A stretch of DNA of 64,000 bases from Hydrangea macrophylla (GCA_033977485.1 CM066997.1:81500634-81564633); one strand, 5' to 3'. Positions 34,246 through 46,301 are shown, counted from the stretch's first letter. The notes: a model not told the origin generated them from the sequence alone. A program made the numbers and translations.

Positions 34246-34710
34246 AACACTAAAGTCTTCTGTCCACTGTTAAAATTGAAGACTGAAGAAGAATTCATGT
34301 GGAGACAAGAACAGCAGCTGATTTTTGAGCAAATAAAGGGATATCTTACCAAGCCACCTATCTTAGTCTCTCCTAAGCCAAACAAACCTTTACGGTTATA
34401 TATATCAGCCTCCAATGACTCAATTGGAAGCCTGTTAGTTCAGAACAGTGATAAGAATGTAGAACAGGCAATTTATTACTTAAGTCGTATGCTGACTGAT
34501 GTAGAACAAAGAAATGCATCAATTGAAAAGTTATGTTTAGCTTTATTCTTCTCTTGCATTAAGTTGAGATACTATACGTTATATGTAATAGTGGAAATCA
34601 TGTGTAAAACTGACATCATCAAGTATATGTTGTCAAGACCAATTATCACTGATAAAGTGGCAAAATGGTCTTTAACATTGTTAGAATTTAACCTGCAATA
34701 TGTCCAATAG
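34246..34710 (+). pseudogene. Outer Tat RNase H
   Basis: CPLLKLKTEEEFMWRQEQQL, KGYLTKPPILVSPKPNKPL, LYISASNDSIGSLLVQNSD, EQAIYYLSRMLTDVEQRNAS, IEKLCLALFFS and KTDIIKYMLSRPI match the RT/RNase H connection and RNase H of Tat elements. The frame is open for 144 codons (34276-34710), ending just before where the second RNase H begins. Confidence 0.85.
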
Positions 34711-34789
34711 AAGGAAAATTCCTGGCTACTTTCCTGACTGACCATCCATGTTTAGATATAAGACCTAAAATCTTAAAAGGGGTTGAAAT

Positions 34790-35399
34790 TGGGTACGTAT
34801 CTATTACCCCTTAGGTACTATGGTTTGATGGGTCCAGTACAGAAGAGTCGGCAGGTGCAGGAATCATCCTCACATCTCCATTTGGAAAAAAGACACAGTT
34901 TTCTTTCAAACTTGATTTTAAGTGTTCCAATAACTAAGCTGAATATGAGGAATTGATCATTGGCCTTAAGAATTTATTAGATATGAAGGCCATGACTGCG
35001 AAGTTAATTGGGGATTCACAAATGGTGATCAATCAATTAGGGAAAAAATATAAGGTACATAATGACATTTTAAAAAAGTATCACATAGTTGCTACGAGCC
35101 TGATTGAGAACTTTTCTAAGTCTGTAGTAAAATACGTGCCTAGGGAAGAAAATAAGTAGGCTAACGAGTTGGCCCAGATTGTTTCTGGACTTAGAATTCC
35201 CATCGATGTTTTTCAGAGGATGATTATATTTAAAAAGGTATCCAAGTCCTCAGTCTTAGAGGAGGATAATATTGTTTATGCAATGCTACTCCAAACTGAC
35301 AAGGATGATTAGAGAGACCCAATCATTATATTCTTGGAAAATCCTAATACGAATACAGATGACAAGATCAGAAAAAAGGCGATGCATTACTTCCTAGAT
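34790..35399 (+). pseudogene. Second (extra) RNase H of the Tat lineage
   Basis: LWFDGSSTEESAGAGIILTS, FKLDFKCSNN-stop-AEYEEL (Gln to stop in NNQAEYE), MKAMTAKLIGDSQMVINQLG and SKSVVKYVPREENK form a complete RNase H fold with the D-E-D pattern of the archaeal-type domain that Tat elements carry after the standard one. It continues to IPIDVF and then into the pre-integrase segment AMHYFLDD, where the copia element is inserted. Confidence 0.85.
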
Positions 35400-35404
35400 G
35401 ATGC

Positions 35405-36725
35405 TGTTAGGAAACTGCGTTCCCAGAATCCATTGACAGCGCGTATAAGTTGGTACTGCAAAAAAAATTACGAGAAAACTACAATAACCATACAAGGGCA
35501 GAACTAGGGTTCCCTTAAATTGCTAAAACGGATTGCTGTAGTAGACGAATCGAGAACACGGGCTCGATAACAGCTCACGATCTTCTACCGTATTCCTTTG
35601 CTGCCAGAATATCGAACTGAGTGTGGGCTCTTTCGAAATCCTTTCTGTTTTCTGCTCTCCCTCTTTTACGCTCTCTTTTCTATTCTGAGTTATAATTCTC
35701 TATATAGAAAAACGCTAACTGAGGAGAGAGCCAAAGTAGCATATATATAGGCTACGATAGGGACCATAAGAAGTCAATAAGGAATAGGCTTCCTTATGGA
35801 ATTAGGAAACCCTAATTCGAACTGAATCAGATTCTTATTTCCATAAATTATAATTCATACCACTAAAGAATTATAATTGCACTCCTACCCTTATCTCAAA
35901 AATATATTTCGAGCTCCATGTTATTAAATGCTTATTATCTCCCCATGTTAAGATTACAGATATCCATTAATTAAATATAATTACTGACAATCATATTTAA
36001 TTAATCTCTTAAAATTCCTTGAGATCCTCTGCTTAACTTATCTGATATGTCGGATACAAAATCCACCTGCAGGGTTTGACATAATCAAAACTTATAAGCT
36101 TTCTCAAGGGGATATCATTAATCCCAAAATTGAGACATGGATTCCATCATTAATTAATATCCACCACACAATTAATATTGATACCAATCCAATGAGATAT
36201 TGACCCATTTAAGGATCTCATCCTTTTAGGGATCAAAGTGTAAATATCAAATGTACGTGTCTACAAATTAACTTAGAATTTAGAGCATAAGCACTCATAA
36301 TAGCCATGAGGTATTAATCATCTTATAAGTCAGTATAAAGATAATTACCCCAAGTCAGTCCTGTTTAATACACAAAGTGTACCAGCATAGTGAGTTGAAA
36401 CTATACCGTTTCCCGCAATCAAGACAAACCTACTACAACACCATGCTGCAGTCCTACCGATGGTGTGTCCAATCCCATCTAAGACTATAAACCAAAATCT
36501 TACATTCTACAAAATCCGATAGTCTAATATTTCCTGTGCAAGACGAACTCTACACACCAAATCACCTACTATGTAGAGTGAAAGACACACATGCATAATA
36601 TTAAATAAACAATATAATACAAATATTGCCCACACAGATTCTCATAAAAAATGGATTAACTGATTTTATTAAATGAATAATAAATTAACTACATAAAGCA
36701 TGGCTTTTAATATATATCCCTAACA
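35405..36725 (-). mobile_element. Copia 3' LTR (1,321 bp)
   Basis: Plus-strand ends TGTTAGGAAACTGCG and ...TATATCCCTAACA. It serves as the intact reference for the split right LTR (42309-42486 plus 54754-55739). Confidence 0.95.
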
Positions 36726-36726
36726 A

Positions 36727-36736
36727 TCTCCCACTT
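36727..36736 (-). other. Copia polypurine tract
   Basis: The minus strand reads AAGTGGGAGA directly before TTGTTAGGG, the usual copia PPT. Confidence 0.85.
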
Positions 36737-36740
36737 AGAC

Positions 36741-38447
36741 TCAAAGCCATGATGCGACACACCTCACTCCTATCCCTTCTACATGACTGTCAAAAGTCTT
36801 GGCCGGTAAGCTCTTGGTGAAAGGATCTACCAAGTTATTTGCTGATGCTATCTTGGTCACTTCAACATCACCTCTTTGCACGATCTCTCGTATCAGGTGA
36901 TACTTACGCTCAATGTGTTTTCCCTTCTTATGGGCCCTTGGTTCCCTTGAGTTAGCAACCGCTCCGCTATTATCACAATAAAGGGTAATAGCCGATTGTA
37001 CCGCAGGTACTACTCTTAGATCCATAAGGAAGTTTCTGAGCCAAACGACCTCCTTAGCGGCTTTCGAAGCAGCCACATACTCGGCTTCCATGGTGGAATC
37101 AGCAATACATGACTGCTTGATACTCCTCCAAGTAATGGCTCCACCTCCTAGGGTAAACACATATCCTGAGGTAGACTTTCTGGAATCCCTATCTGACATG
37201 AAATCAGAATCTGTGTACCCAATGGGTACAAGACTGTCTACTTGGTAAACTAACATAGAGTCTCGAGTCCTTTTCAGGTACTTGAGAATATTTTTCACCG
37301 CTGTCCAATGTTCTTGCCCTGGATTAGACTGATATCTACTAACTATGCCAACAGCAAAGCAGATATCAGGTCTAGTACATAGCATAGCATACATTAGGCT
37401 TCCTACTGCCGAGGCATAAGGAACTGCCTTCATCTTCTCTATCTCATCAGGTGTCTTAGGACACTGATCCTTAGATAGAGTAATTCCGTGTCTGAAGGGA
37501 AGGAATCCCTTCTTGGAATCTTGCATTCTAAACCTTGCAAGAATATTGTCAATATAAGTGCCTTGTGACAAGCCCAACATCCTATTCTTGCGATCTCGCA
37601 TAAGCTTAATCCCTAGGATGTGACCGGCTTCTCCCAAGTCCTTCATATCGAATTGACTGGACAACCATACCCTTACAAAAGATAATACCCCCACATCATT
37701 TCCGATTAGTAAGATATCATCCACATATAGTACTAAGAACACCACCACTCTTCCATCATGTTTCTTGTACATACAAGATTCATCCGCACATTGATCAAAA
37801 TAAAAAGACTTGATTGCTTGATGAAAGTGGATATTCTAAGACCTAGATGCCTGCTTAAGTCCATAAATGGACTTCTTAAGCTTGCACAACATGTGTTCTT
37901 AGCCCTTCGCAATGAACCCGTCTGGTTGCATCATATAGATGCACTCGTCAAGATTCCCATTTAGAAATGCTGTCTTGACATCCATTTACCAAATTTTATA
38001 ATCGAAATGTGCAGCAATGGATAAGAGAATCCGGATAGAGTTTAGCATGGCCACCGGCGAAAAGGTTTCCTCATAATCGATTCCGTCTTTTTGAGTGAAC
38101 CCTTTCGCAACAAGCCTTGCTTTAAAGGTTTCCACCTTACCGTCTGCTCCTCTCTTCTTCTTATAGATCCACTTACATCTAATGGGTTTTATTTCATTGG
38201 GCGGTTCTACAAGATCCCAGACTTGATTAGAGTACATACACTCCATTTCAGATTTCATAGCCTTTTGCCAAAGATCTGCATCTTTATCTTGGAGTGCTTC
38301 ATTGTAGTTATAGGGGTCGGTACCTTGTTCATCAGGGACCCGGTCATAAGACTCTCCCAAGAACATATACCGGTCAGGTTGAATAATAACCCTCCCACTA
38401 CGACGAGGCACAACCCGTGTCTGTGTATCACTGATATTTTGTTGTGA
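36741..38447 (-). pseudogene. Copia reverse transcriptase and RNase H
   Basis: One frame with three internal stops. RT: WQKAMKSEMECMYSNQVWDL, KWIYKKKRGADGKVETFKAR, LVAKGFTQKDGIDYEETFSP, MDVKTAFLNG, KKSIYGLKQASRS and LYVDDILLIGND with the YVDD catalytic box intact. RNase H: GYTDSDFMSDRDSRKSTSGY, ADSTMEAEYVAASKAAKEVV, LYCDNSGAVA and KHIERKYHLIRE. The final 343 codons (from near the YVDD box to the end) are open. Stops at KIW-stop-MDVKTAF and KG-stop-EH stand where relatives have Gln, and RS-stop-NIHF where they have Trp. Confidence 0.92.
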
Positions 38448-39928
38448 AGATTATGAACTTAATACACCATTATCTACACGTTGTATTGGTTCAGGAACCT
38501 GCGTGTTAATGGTTGGTTCGGGGTCTACACGAGCTTTGATAATCCTCCCACTACGACGCGGTAATGGAATATCGATAACTCTGTCTTGTGATGTTTCTTC
38601 TCGTACCGATGGTATCGAAGAAGTATGTGTCGGTGTCTCTCCTCTCATTTCCTCTAGAACAATACGGCTTCTGGGCTTGTGGTCCATAACATAGTCCTCT
38701 TCTAAGAATGTGGCATTGGTGCTAATAATAACCTTCTAATCCTTAGGCTATAAAACAGACCACCTTTAGTTCCTCTTGGATACCCAACAAAGAAACATAC
38801 TTATGTTCTTGATTCCAACTTTTCTGTGTTCTCTTTCAACACATGTGCTGGACTACCCCAGATCCGAACATGCCGCAGACTAGGCTTTCGCCCATTTCAC
38901 AATTCCGTGGGAGTAGTAGGTACTGACTTAGATGGTACCAAGTTTAGAATGTATGCAGCAGTCTCTAATGCGTGTCCCCAAAGGGAAATTGGTAAATCCG
39001 AGTAACTCATCATAGATCTTACCATTTCCATGAGAGTCATGTTCCTTCTTTCTGCTACACCGTTCTGCTGAGGCATACAGGGTGCAAACAATTGGGATGT
39101 AATCCCATGCTCCAATAAGTATTCCCTAAACTCTCCCAAGAGGTACTCTCCACCACGATCAGATCATAGTGTCTTGATACATTTACCTAGACGCTTCTCT
39201 GTTTCAGCCTTGAAGTCTTTGAATTTCTCAAAGCATTCAGACTTACGCCGAATCAAATAAATGTACCCATACCTTGAGTAATCATCAATGAAAATGACAA
39301 AGTACTCAAATCCCCCTCTTGCTTGGACAGTCATAGGGCCACACGAATCAGAGTGAACCAGTTCCAACAGCTCTTTTGCTTTATAGCCCTTGGCCGAGAA
39401 TGGCCTCTTGGTCATTTTACCTTCCAAGCAAGATTCACAAACTGGAAGTGCCTCCACTTCCAATGAGCCTAATGGCCCATTTTGAACCAGTCTTTGAATC
39501 CTTTTTAAATTAATATGACCAAGGCGTAAGTGCCAAAGATGTGTTTGGTTCATCCTCGAAGGTTCTTTTCTCTTAAATGGCAAATTATTTGTGTTATTCA
39601 ATTCATTAAGTTGCAGTATAGGAGAGATAGGACTTATAATATAAAGATCATTCACTAATTGACCAGAATAAATAAAACGTTTATTTTCTTTAATAACTAC
39701 TACTTTATTAAAATGAACTGAGTATCCATTCTTTACTAAACTAGAAACTGAAACTAAATTACTTCTAATGGAAGGTACATAAAAGCAATTTCTTAATATT
39801 AAAATCCTATCTCTACCAATACTAAGATGTAGATCTCCTACTGCAACTGTTGCTACTCTCGTAGCATTTTCCATATATAGATAAATCTCTCCATCACTGA
39901 GCTGCCTGGTTCCCTGGAACCCCTGCAA
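38448..39928 (-). pseudogene. Copia integrase and linker
   Basis: GAG-pre-integrase HLWHLRLGHINLKRIQRLVQ with the H-C-C finger (LPVCESCLEGK), then HSDSCGPMTVQARGGFEYF, FIDDYSRYGYIYL, [12 protein letters not shown] (normally R, CGA to TGA), [20 protein letters not shown] with the catalytic Glu, and [23 protein letters not shown]-stop-NGRKPSL has a stop in place of Trp. A frameshift near 38790 separates this from the linker to RT. D-D-E residues are present. Confidence 0.9.
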
Positions 39929-40126
39929 AGAATTGCATACATGATCAGTGGCTCCCGTATCTACACACCAGGTACCGGTAGATCGGACCGCTAAACACGA
40001 TTCAACAACTAGTAAATGAGATTAACCTTGATTGTTCTGTCTGGCGAGATAAACGGGACATTGCTTCTTCAAGTGTCCTAGCTGCTTGTAAACAAAACAT
40101 TTGCTTTTAGGCTTTCCCGGTTGTCC
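39929..40126 (-). pseudogene. Copia gag zinc knuckle and protease
   Basis: Reading on from gag past a stop at about 40127: CFVYKQLGHLKKQCPVYLA, a zinc knuckle whose second Cys is Tyr, then NQG-stop-SHLLVVESC, and the protease active-site segment TGTWCVDTGATDHVCN with D-T-G-A intact. The protease continues into the next segment in the same frame. Confidence 0.85.
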
Positions 40127-40814
40127 TTATGGCCTTTGGATTGGCGGAGGACCCGCGGCCTTCTTTTGAGCCTTTTTTATTTTCTTCTTGCCTTTCAGCT
40201 TTGAAGCAGAACCTTTCTCAAACACAAGAGCACTCCCTGACTTTCTGTTGAGACCCTCAACTGCCTGAAGTTCTTTAAGCAGCTCCGCCAAAGTATATTT
40301 AAATTTATTCATGTTGTAATTGAGGCGAAATTACTTAAAAGACTTTGGCAGTGATTGGAGTACGATATCGACTTGGGTTTCCCCGTCGATTGTAGCTTCA
40401 AGGATCTCTAGTTCATTAAGAAGAGATATCATCTTAAGAACATGATCCCTTACAGGCGTCCCCTTAACCATGGTTGTGTTCATCAAGTCTATCATGGCAA
40501 CCTGCCTAGCATCACGACTTTGATCCCCGAATATCTCTTGGAGGCTCTCCATCATGTCATAGGCGCTGGCCATTGACTGATGCTGATGTTGCAGCACATT
40601 TAACATGGATGCCAAAATGTAACACCGCGCCATCTCATCAACCTTGACCCATTTCTTGTGAGCCTGGGTTTCCTCAGCGGTTGCCCCCTCTCCAGGTTGC
40701 TCAGGACATTCTTAAGTAAGCACCAATATCCAAATTCCTTTTCCAATCTATATAGTTTGGTCCAGTAAGTTTGTTTTCTTTAAGTATAACAGCAAGTGGA
40801 TTGAAAGTACCCAT
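40127..40814 (-). pseudogene. Copia gag
   Basis: ATG at 40814 (MGTFNPLAVILKENKLTGPN, YIDWKRNL). A small deletion/frameshift near 40710 removes part of the usual linker. It then reads CPEQPGEGATAEETQAHKKW, VKVDEMARCYILASMLNVLQ, FGDQSRDARQVAMIDLMNTT and LPKSFK-stop-FRLNYNMNK (normally Gln), then LAELLKELQAVEG. The basic end KLKGKKKIKKAQKK precedes the zinc knuckle. This is the common UBN2/gag domain of copia elements. Confidence 0.88.
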
Positions 40815-42295
40815 TTAAAAGCTTGAGAAACACATAACATAAATAATTACGTTTGGGCAAAAATTACTATGGATTCGAGTTGAAAATATTGGTTCCCTCT
40901 ACCATATTTGAAAGGAATCCGCCAGCAACCTGATACACCGCGAATAGTATGACTCGATGGGAAGCCATATACTATCCATCATTTGTTCAGATAGACAATT
41001 GCCTTTTAATTTTACTATCCAGGCAATGTACTTTGCCCAATAAAATTAAACTGCTGACTTGCTTTGGTCCTATAAATAATAACAGTGACTCAGATTGAGA
41101 GGATATTATTATTTATAGCTAAGTGTATACCATCACTTAATTCTAGGTCAAGAGTTCCATGAGGAACACCTCTGATGGAGAGGTGACCCACACCAACAAT
41201 CACCCAAAACATTCTCTTAAAGAAGTTTGTACTGATGATTCTATGATCAACTACATCCGATAGGGAGGATGACACTAGAGCCATCACACAAAATTAATCA
41301 TATCATCTACAAACCAGTGATGGAGACCATGTGATTTATACTTGATAAATTCCCTCTCCCACTTAGAATTTTAAAAAAAATTTGAGGGTTATAATTTTTA
41401 AGAAAAATATTTAATTTAATTAATAAAAAATAATGGAATACTTGACAAGGATTAATTCATCCTTACTTGTGAAACCCACATGTGTAGATAATAAAATTAT
41501 TCTATTCTCATGATTTTAGAAAATAAGTACTTATGTTTTCAAATTATGGAATTAGTTTTATTTCTAAATACACATGTAGTTGTCCATCATTTTAAATTAA
41601 TATAAATTAAACATGCAGCTAGACATCTGAAATAGGTCTAGGAATAATTATCCATGTTGTCCTATTCATTAAACATGAAACAATAATAATCATTCAATCA
41701 CATAAATAAGGAAACCACAATAAAATAGGAATCCCACTATTATGCTCAAGCTGCAACTCTTGTGAAGAAATCTTCATTGAACCCGATTAGCTTTATGTCG
41801 CCACTACGCAATAGGGGTCGAGCTGCCCGGTCAGCTCGTGGATTGCTGAACTGTCTTCCAGAACTGTTTTCTGAAACAGCCTTCAAAAATTGCCTCCAGA
41901 TTGCTTTCTGAAACTGCTTGTAAACTGTCTTCACGAACTGTATTCATGGATTTACTTGAAATATATTACACAAACCCTATGCCTCCATAAAGGAGTTCAC
42001 ATGCTATTTTTTTGCAGTAAATTAACCACACATCAATCAAGCGTGGTATCCAATACACACAAATCCTATGCCTCCATAAAGGAGTTCACATGCTATATTA
42101 AAACAGCAAAATTAACCACAGATAAAACCATCGTGGGATCCAATCACACAAAATCAGTGGCCATAATAATGGAATAAGAACGCTGCAAAACAAGGGTTAG
42201 CAAAGTTCTACGTTCTATCCATCCATCAAAACACGCATAAGATCTATTTTATTGGACAACATGGTTGCGTCCAACCCATACGCAGAATCAACGTT
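40815..42295 (-). other. Copia 5' leader
   Basis: About 1.5 kb between PBS and gag with no recognised domain. A near repeat is visible: CCTATGCCTCCATAAAGGAG (41976-41995) recurs at 42067-42086 with the following TTCACATGCTAT. Confidence 0.5.
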
Positions 42296-42307
42296 GCTTT
42301 GATACCA
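42296..42307 (-). other. Copia primer-binding site
   Basis: The minus strand reads TGGTATCAAAGC directly inside the 5' LTR, complementary to the initiator-Met tRNA 3' end with one change. Confidence 0.88.
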
Positions 42308-42308
42308 C

Positions 42309-42486
42309 TGTTAGGAAACTGCGTTCCCAGAATCCATTGACAGCGCTTATAAGTTGGTACTGCAAAAAAAAAATTACGTGAAAACTACAATAACCCTACA
42401 AGGGCGGAACTAGGGTTACCTTAAACTGCTAAAACGGATTACTGTAGTAGATGAATCGAGAACACGGGCTCGATAACAGCTCACGA
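42309..42486 (-). mobile_element. Copia 5' LTR, left part
   Basis: Matches 35405-35580 of the intact LTR. It stops at ...CAGCTCACGA, where the truncated end of the chromovirus begins. The next 163 bp of the LTR (35581-35743 equivalents) are missing. Confidence 0.92.
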
Positions 42487-42489
42487 GGC

Positions 42490-43299
42490 GATATCTAAAC
42501 GGTCATTCATCGCCGTAGGTAGCCATCAACAGGTCAAGCGAGTCGGCCTGATGCAGTCGCTGAACATGGGAGGGGCCTGCCCCAAAGTTACAGCTATGAG
42601 AGGTCATCAGTGAAGCAGGTCCAGGGACACCTGCCTCAGGCAAGGCTGGCTCAAGTGCAAGTGCCTCCTCAAGGTCGACTGCAAAGTCGTCCCATCCTAA
42701 GCCATCCTCCTCGGCGTCCTCAGAAATAGGAGCGAGCACGATGTCAACGTCACCGTCATCCTCAACAGCGGGGACGACCGGTGGAGGTACCTCCAGCTGT
42801 GCAAGGTTGGCCTGCACAACCTGAACCTCAAGGGGAAAATAGAAGGCATCGCTATTAACCAAGCGAACCATCTCAACGAGTACTAAGCGCTGGATCTCTA
42901 TGAAGTAAAGAATCTCGAGGCGAGCACGAGACAGGTCGACCAGTCCTAATATGTGAATCTGATGTCAGAGGTCCAACTCGACGGTAGCAGCTGCATGCTG
43001 CCCAACAGCAGTGAAATAAAGGGTCGCCGAAGCCGGCACTATCGCTCCCACAGTAACCCAATGCCCTCCAAAAGCATCAGGTACAAACAGGGGCTGAGTT
43101 GGATCCATACCTGAAAAAGGTACTACTTAAGTCAGAACAGAATAATCTTAGGCGTTTGGGTTCTGAGTCTATCCTCCCTGTCATATCATCGGGTGTGTAA
43201 CACTTAATGGAATGTGGAATCGGGTCTATACTGGTAAACCCTAACCTGGCTAAACTATCTTGAGATAAATCACAACCTGGCTCTGATACCACTAAATCC
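42490..43299 (-). mobile_element. Truncated second internal region (PBS and leader ORF copy)
   Basis: Collinear with 51027-51836, equal length, with about 12 mismatches by eye over 810 bp. It contains a PBS (43279-43291) and the leader ORF copy 42503-43108 with the same internal TGA as the right copy. It ends at the junction with the copia LTR, which has lost 163 bp. Confidence 0.9.
42503..43108 (-). pseudogene. Leader ORF copy (acidic protein)
   Basis: ATG at 43108: MDPTQPLFVPDAFGGHWVTV, continues through LYFTAVGQHAAATVELDL, a TGA, then HQIHILGLVDLSRARLEILY and the acidic tail (AVEDDGDVDIVLAPISEDAE, LGWDDFAVDLEEALALEPAL) to a stop at 42503; 202 codons in one frame. Second copy of the ORF at 51040-51645. 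Function unknown. Confidence 0.75.
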
Positions 43300-43984
43300 T
43301 GTCACGCCCCGACGTAGCATAAATAAGGAAAGCGTTTAATTTCCTTTATGGACCCGTAGGTCGCGACAGTTTGAAGGATCGATTCCGTCCCAAACGTCGA
43401 ACAACAAAACATAATAATCAGAGTAAAGCAATCAAGGCTTACAAAAATTTTCTAACTTATTACATCTTATGATACGGGGTCAACTAAGGCACAGACCGCC
43501 TTAAAATAAAACAATAACTTAGTGTCTGTTACAGTCATCCTTAAAACAAAATAGTTTAAAACTTAAACATAAAACTTAGAGCATAAACAGTTTCTCTCAT
43601 TCCAAAAGCAGCCATTCTCAATTAACATAATCGTATGATTCCTCCTGGTTATAACCTGAAAAGCCTGAACACGAATGTCCAGGACGCATCAACGTCGTCA
43701 GCTTCAAGAAGCTGGTGAGTATTAAAAACATAACTTTGAATGTAAAACATACTCATTTACCTTTTTCCATTTTTTTTCAATTTGTATAAATCAATAGTTA
43801 AACCGCAAGAAGAATTCATTATAAAACAACAAGGAATATATTAAAGGTCGTTCATTCATAAAAACAGATACTCGTGTAATGAGACAATGCACCACACTCA
43901 TCTTGCCGACTCTTTTCTCTCGACAGCCACAACAACCCACTATCTTACTCCTGGTATCTTTGAAACACTAAGATAGCCACACTT

Positions 43985-44240
43985 TAGCAACGGGGCGCCA
44001 GGGCGTGTCCAGTTTGCCTCACACTTTGGTCCGGGGTACCAGGGAGTGTCCAATGCCTCACACTTTGAATAACCTAACCGCCATGCAAATACCGGGGCAA
44101 CCCCTCGCACAGTATCCAGACTCGAGTATCAGGGAGTGTCCGTAGGCCACACTTTAGCACTACCATGGGTGCCAGGGAATGTCCGAGTTCGGCGTCACAC
44201 ACTTTAATGCTTCCATGGGCGTCAGGGAGTGTCCATATTT
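43985..44240. repeat. Degenerate CAGGGAGTGTCC repeats in LTR
   Basis: Five variants of GGCGCCAGGGAGTGTCC... followed by CACACTTT, spaced about 40-70 bp (near 43995, 44040, 44130, 44170 and 44222). The same in the right LTR at 52530-52785. Confidence 0.75.
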
Positions 44241-44267
44241 GCCACCGTCGCATTTCAAAGATACCCT

Positions 44268-44320
44268 CACCACAATCTCAACCACAACCACAACCACAAC
44301 CACGACCACAACCACAAACT
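44268..44320. repeat. (ACAACC)n tract in LTR
   Basis: About seven imperfect hexamer copies of CCACAA. Frames across it encode Val, Thr or Pro/Gln runs, which are artefacts. Repeated at 52810-52862. Confidence 0.9.
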
Positions 44321-44618
44321 CAAACTCATACTCTTTCCACACTACCATTACTCTTTCCCACACAGACTGACACCCACATGCATGTACCACTGACCCCACA
44401 TATATGTCATGAACCTTAAACATGCGGCAATTTACTGAAATATAAATACAACATGCGTACGGGGATTAATAACTTGCAATACAATGTTTTAATCATTCAA
44501 ACATAACTAATAGAGTTCTGATTAACAAAATATCCCAAATAGAACCTTAATAGTACTAAAAGGTTGAACCAAACAGTCCCTTAACAGAAAACAGACAAAA
44601 ACAGAAACTGCCTGACTT

Positions 44619-44905
44619 CGCGCGCGCGGGCCGCGCGCGCGAAAGGTCGCTCGCGCGATAAGCCCAATTTTCCTTTTATAATATAAACTTTTCTGACTGC
44701 CTGAGAAAGCCAAGGTCGCGCGCGCGGATCGCTCGCGCGAATGGATTCTCGCGCGACCCTCGCTTGCGCGACCTGCCTAAATTTCATTTTTATAATAAAA
44801 CTCTTCTGTCTGCCTATGGAAACGAGGATCGCGCGCGCGGGCCGCTCGCACGAAAGATCGCTCGCGCGGGTCGCTCGCGCGATTCTCGCGCGCGCGATCG
44901 TGGCG
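44619..44905. repeat. GC-palindrome blocks in left chromovirus LTR
   Basis: Three blocks (44619-44661, 44714-44782, 44825-44905) made of CGCGCGCGCG, GGGCCGCTCGCGCGA and GGTCGCTCGCGCGA variants, separated by 50-bp AT-rich spacers. Compared with the right LTR, the first and third blocks have 16 and about 29 extra bases of motif copies. Confidence 0.85.
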
Positions 44906-46256
44906 CGAGTTTTTACTAAGGCTTCATCTTCTTCGTGGAACTGCTCTGTTTCAGAAAACAGGGACTGAATTAACCCATTTTCCATTCTGTGAGTATATAG
45001 GACATGTAGTATATGATTTTCTTTGTTTTTCAACAAGGATTAAGAATCCATCAACAATTTAACATGATTCAATCTACAACTCTAAAATTTTATGAGAGAT
45101 TAAAAGTTGTCAAAACAAATTTTCTTATATACTTTTCCATATGGATAAATTAGCTTCCAAAGTCTTGACAGTAGCTTTTAGGGACCGTAATTGTCCTAAA
45201 TCATCTCTGAAAACTTATCTAGATTAAGTTTGCAAAATCCATGTTCTTGAGCTTCAAACTTAAAATCTAAAAATTAACAATGGTGAACTATAACTTTATC
45301 AATATCATTAGCAATATAAGCATGTGAGACATTTGTAGTGAGTTAGAAATACTCACTGATTTGAAGCCTTAGAGAATTAAGTTGAGAAAGATAAGAAATC
45401 AAGAAAGCCAATAGAAGCTTGCAAGCTATGGTGATTGAGTCTTCTCTCTCTGAAATTCCCTATACTAACTCTCTGTGTATCACTCTCTCTAGCTCTCTCT
45501 AAACTCTCAGATTTCTACAGATTGTGTGTGTTGAGACAGTGCATAAGAGTTTATAATAGAAATTTTAAAAGAATAACTTGGTGCCCAAGATCTTTCTTCA
45601 ATACTCTACAAATTGCATTTGTTTTTTTTTTTTCAAAATATATATACACATGGAATATACAGCTCCAATACATACGTATATGCACACACTCAGATTTTGA
45701 AGAGGCAACCTAGACTAGTAGGGGTGAAGGGGTGTTTGGGTATTTTAGCTTTTGGTCACAACAATACACACACACACACAAAGCATTGCCAAACAAGGCC
45801 TATGCTAATGATCACTTGCCATAAATGGCAATAAAGCAATTGTCCAAATCAGTCACTTCCAAAATCTGCGGAAGTTCACACAGCGTGGACAGTTTTGGAC
45901 ATAAACTGGTATTTTCGGGGCGCGGTGGTCACCACAAAAATACGGGATTTTCATTTTAACTTAAGAATTGATTTTCTGGTTTTATAAAAATACTGATTGA
46001 GTCAATAGGAGTTATTTTCACCGTTTTGAAATACAGACTTTGAAATCCACACAGGTATTACTAATTTTGTAAAATTGCAGGTTGGCCCCCAATAAAATTT
46101 AAATGTGAATTAGATAAGAAATTAATATTCCAAACATGTGACTGAAATTAAAATAAAAGCAGACAATGCTAATTGAGTTTAAATATGCCAATGCAAATAC
46201 AAATAAATTAAATATGGACATGAATTTTAAATTAAATGGAAATGCAGGTTGTTACA

Positions 46257-46269
46257 CCCTTCCTCCCTT
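46257..46269 (-). other. Chromovirus polypurine tract
   Basis: The minus strand reads AAGGGAGGAAGGG directly before TGTAACAACC. Confidence 0.92.
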
Positions 46270-46301
46270 AAACAGGATTTCGTCCCCGAAATCAAGACTA
46301 A

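Larger units (their letters stand above)
43300..46256 (-). mobile_element. Chromovirus left LTR (2,957 bp)
   Basis: Plus-strand ends TGTCACGCCCCGACG and ...CAGGTTGTTACA (minus: TGTAACAACCTG...GGCGTGACA). PPT adjoins 46256 and a PBS adjoins 43300. It carries a degenerate CAGGGAGTGTCC repeat, a CCACAA tract and two GC-palindrome blocks. Confidence 0.95.

Noticed and set aside
44160..44423. Frames with poly-Val, poly-Thr or Pro/Gln runs (also 52702-52965)
   Set aside because: They translate the (ACAACC)n tract inside the chromovirus LTRs.
44581..45036. Arg/Ala-rich frames in the chromovirus LTR
   Set aside because: Products of the CGCGCG palindrome blocks; no conservation of frame between the two LTRs because of the 16- and ~29-bp differences.
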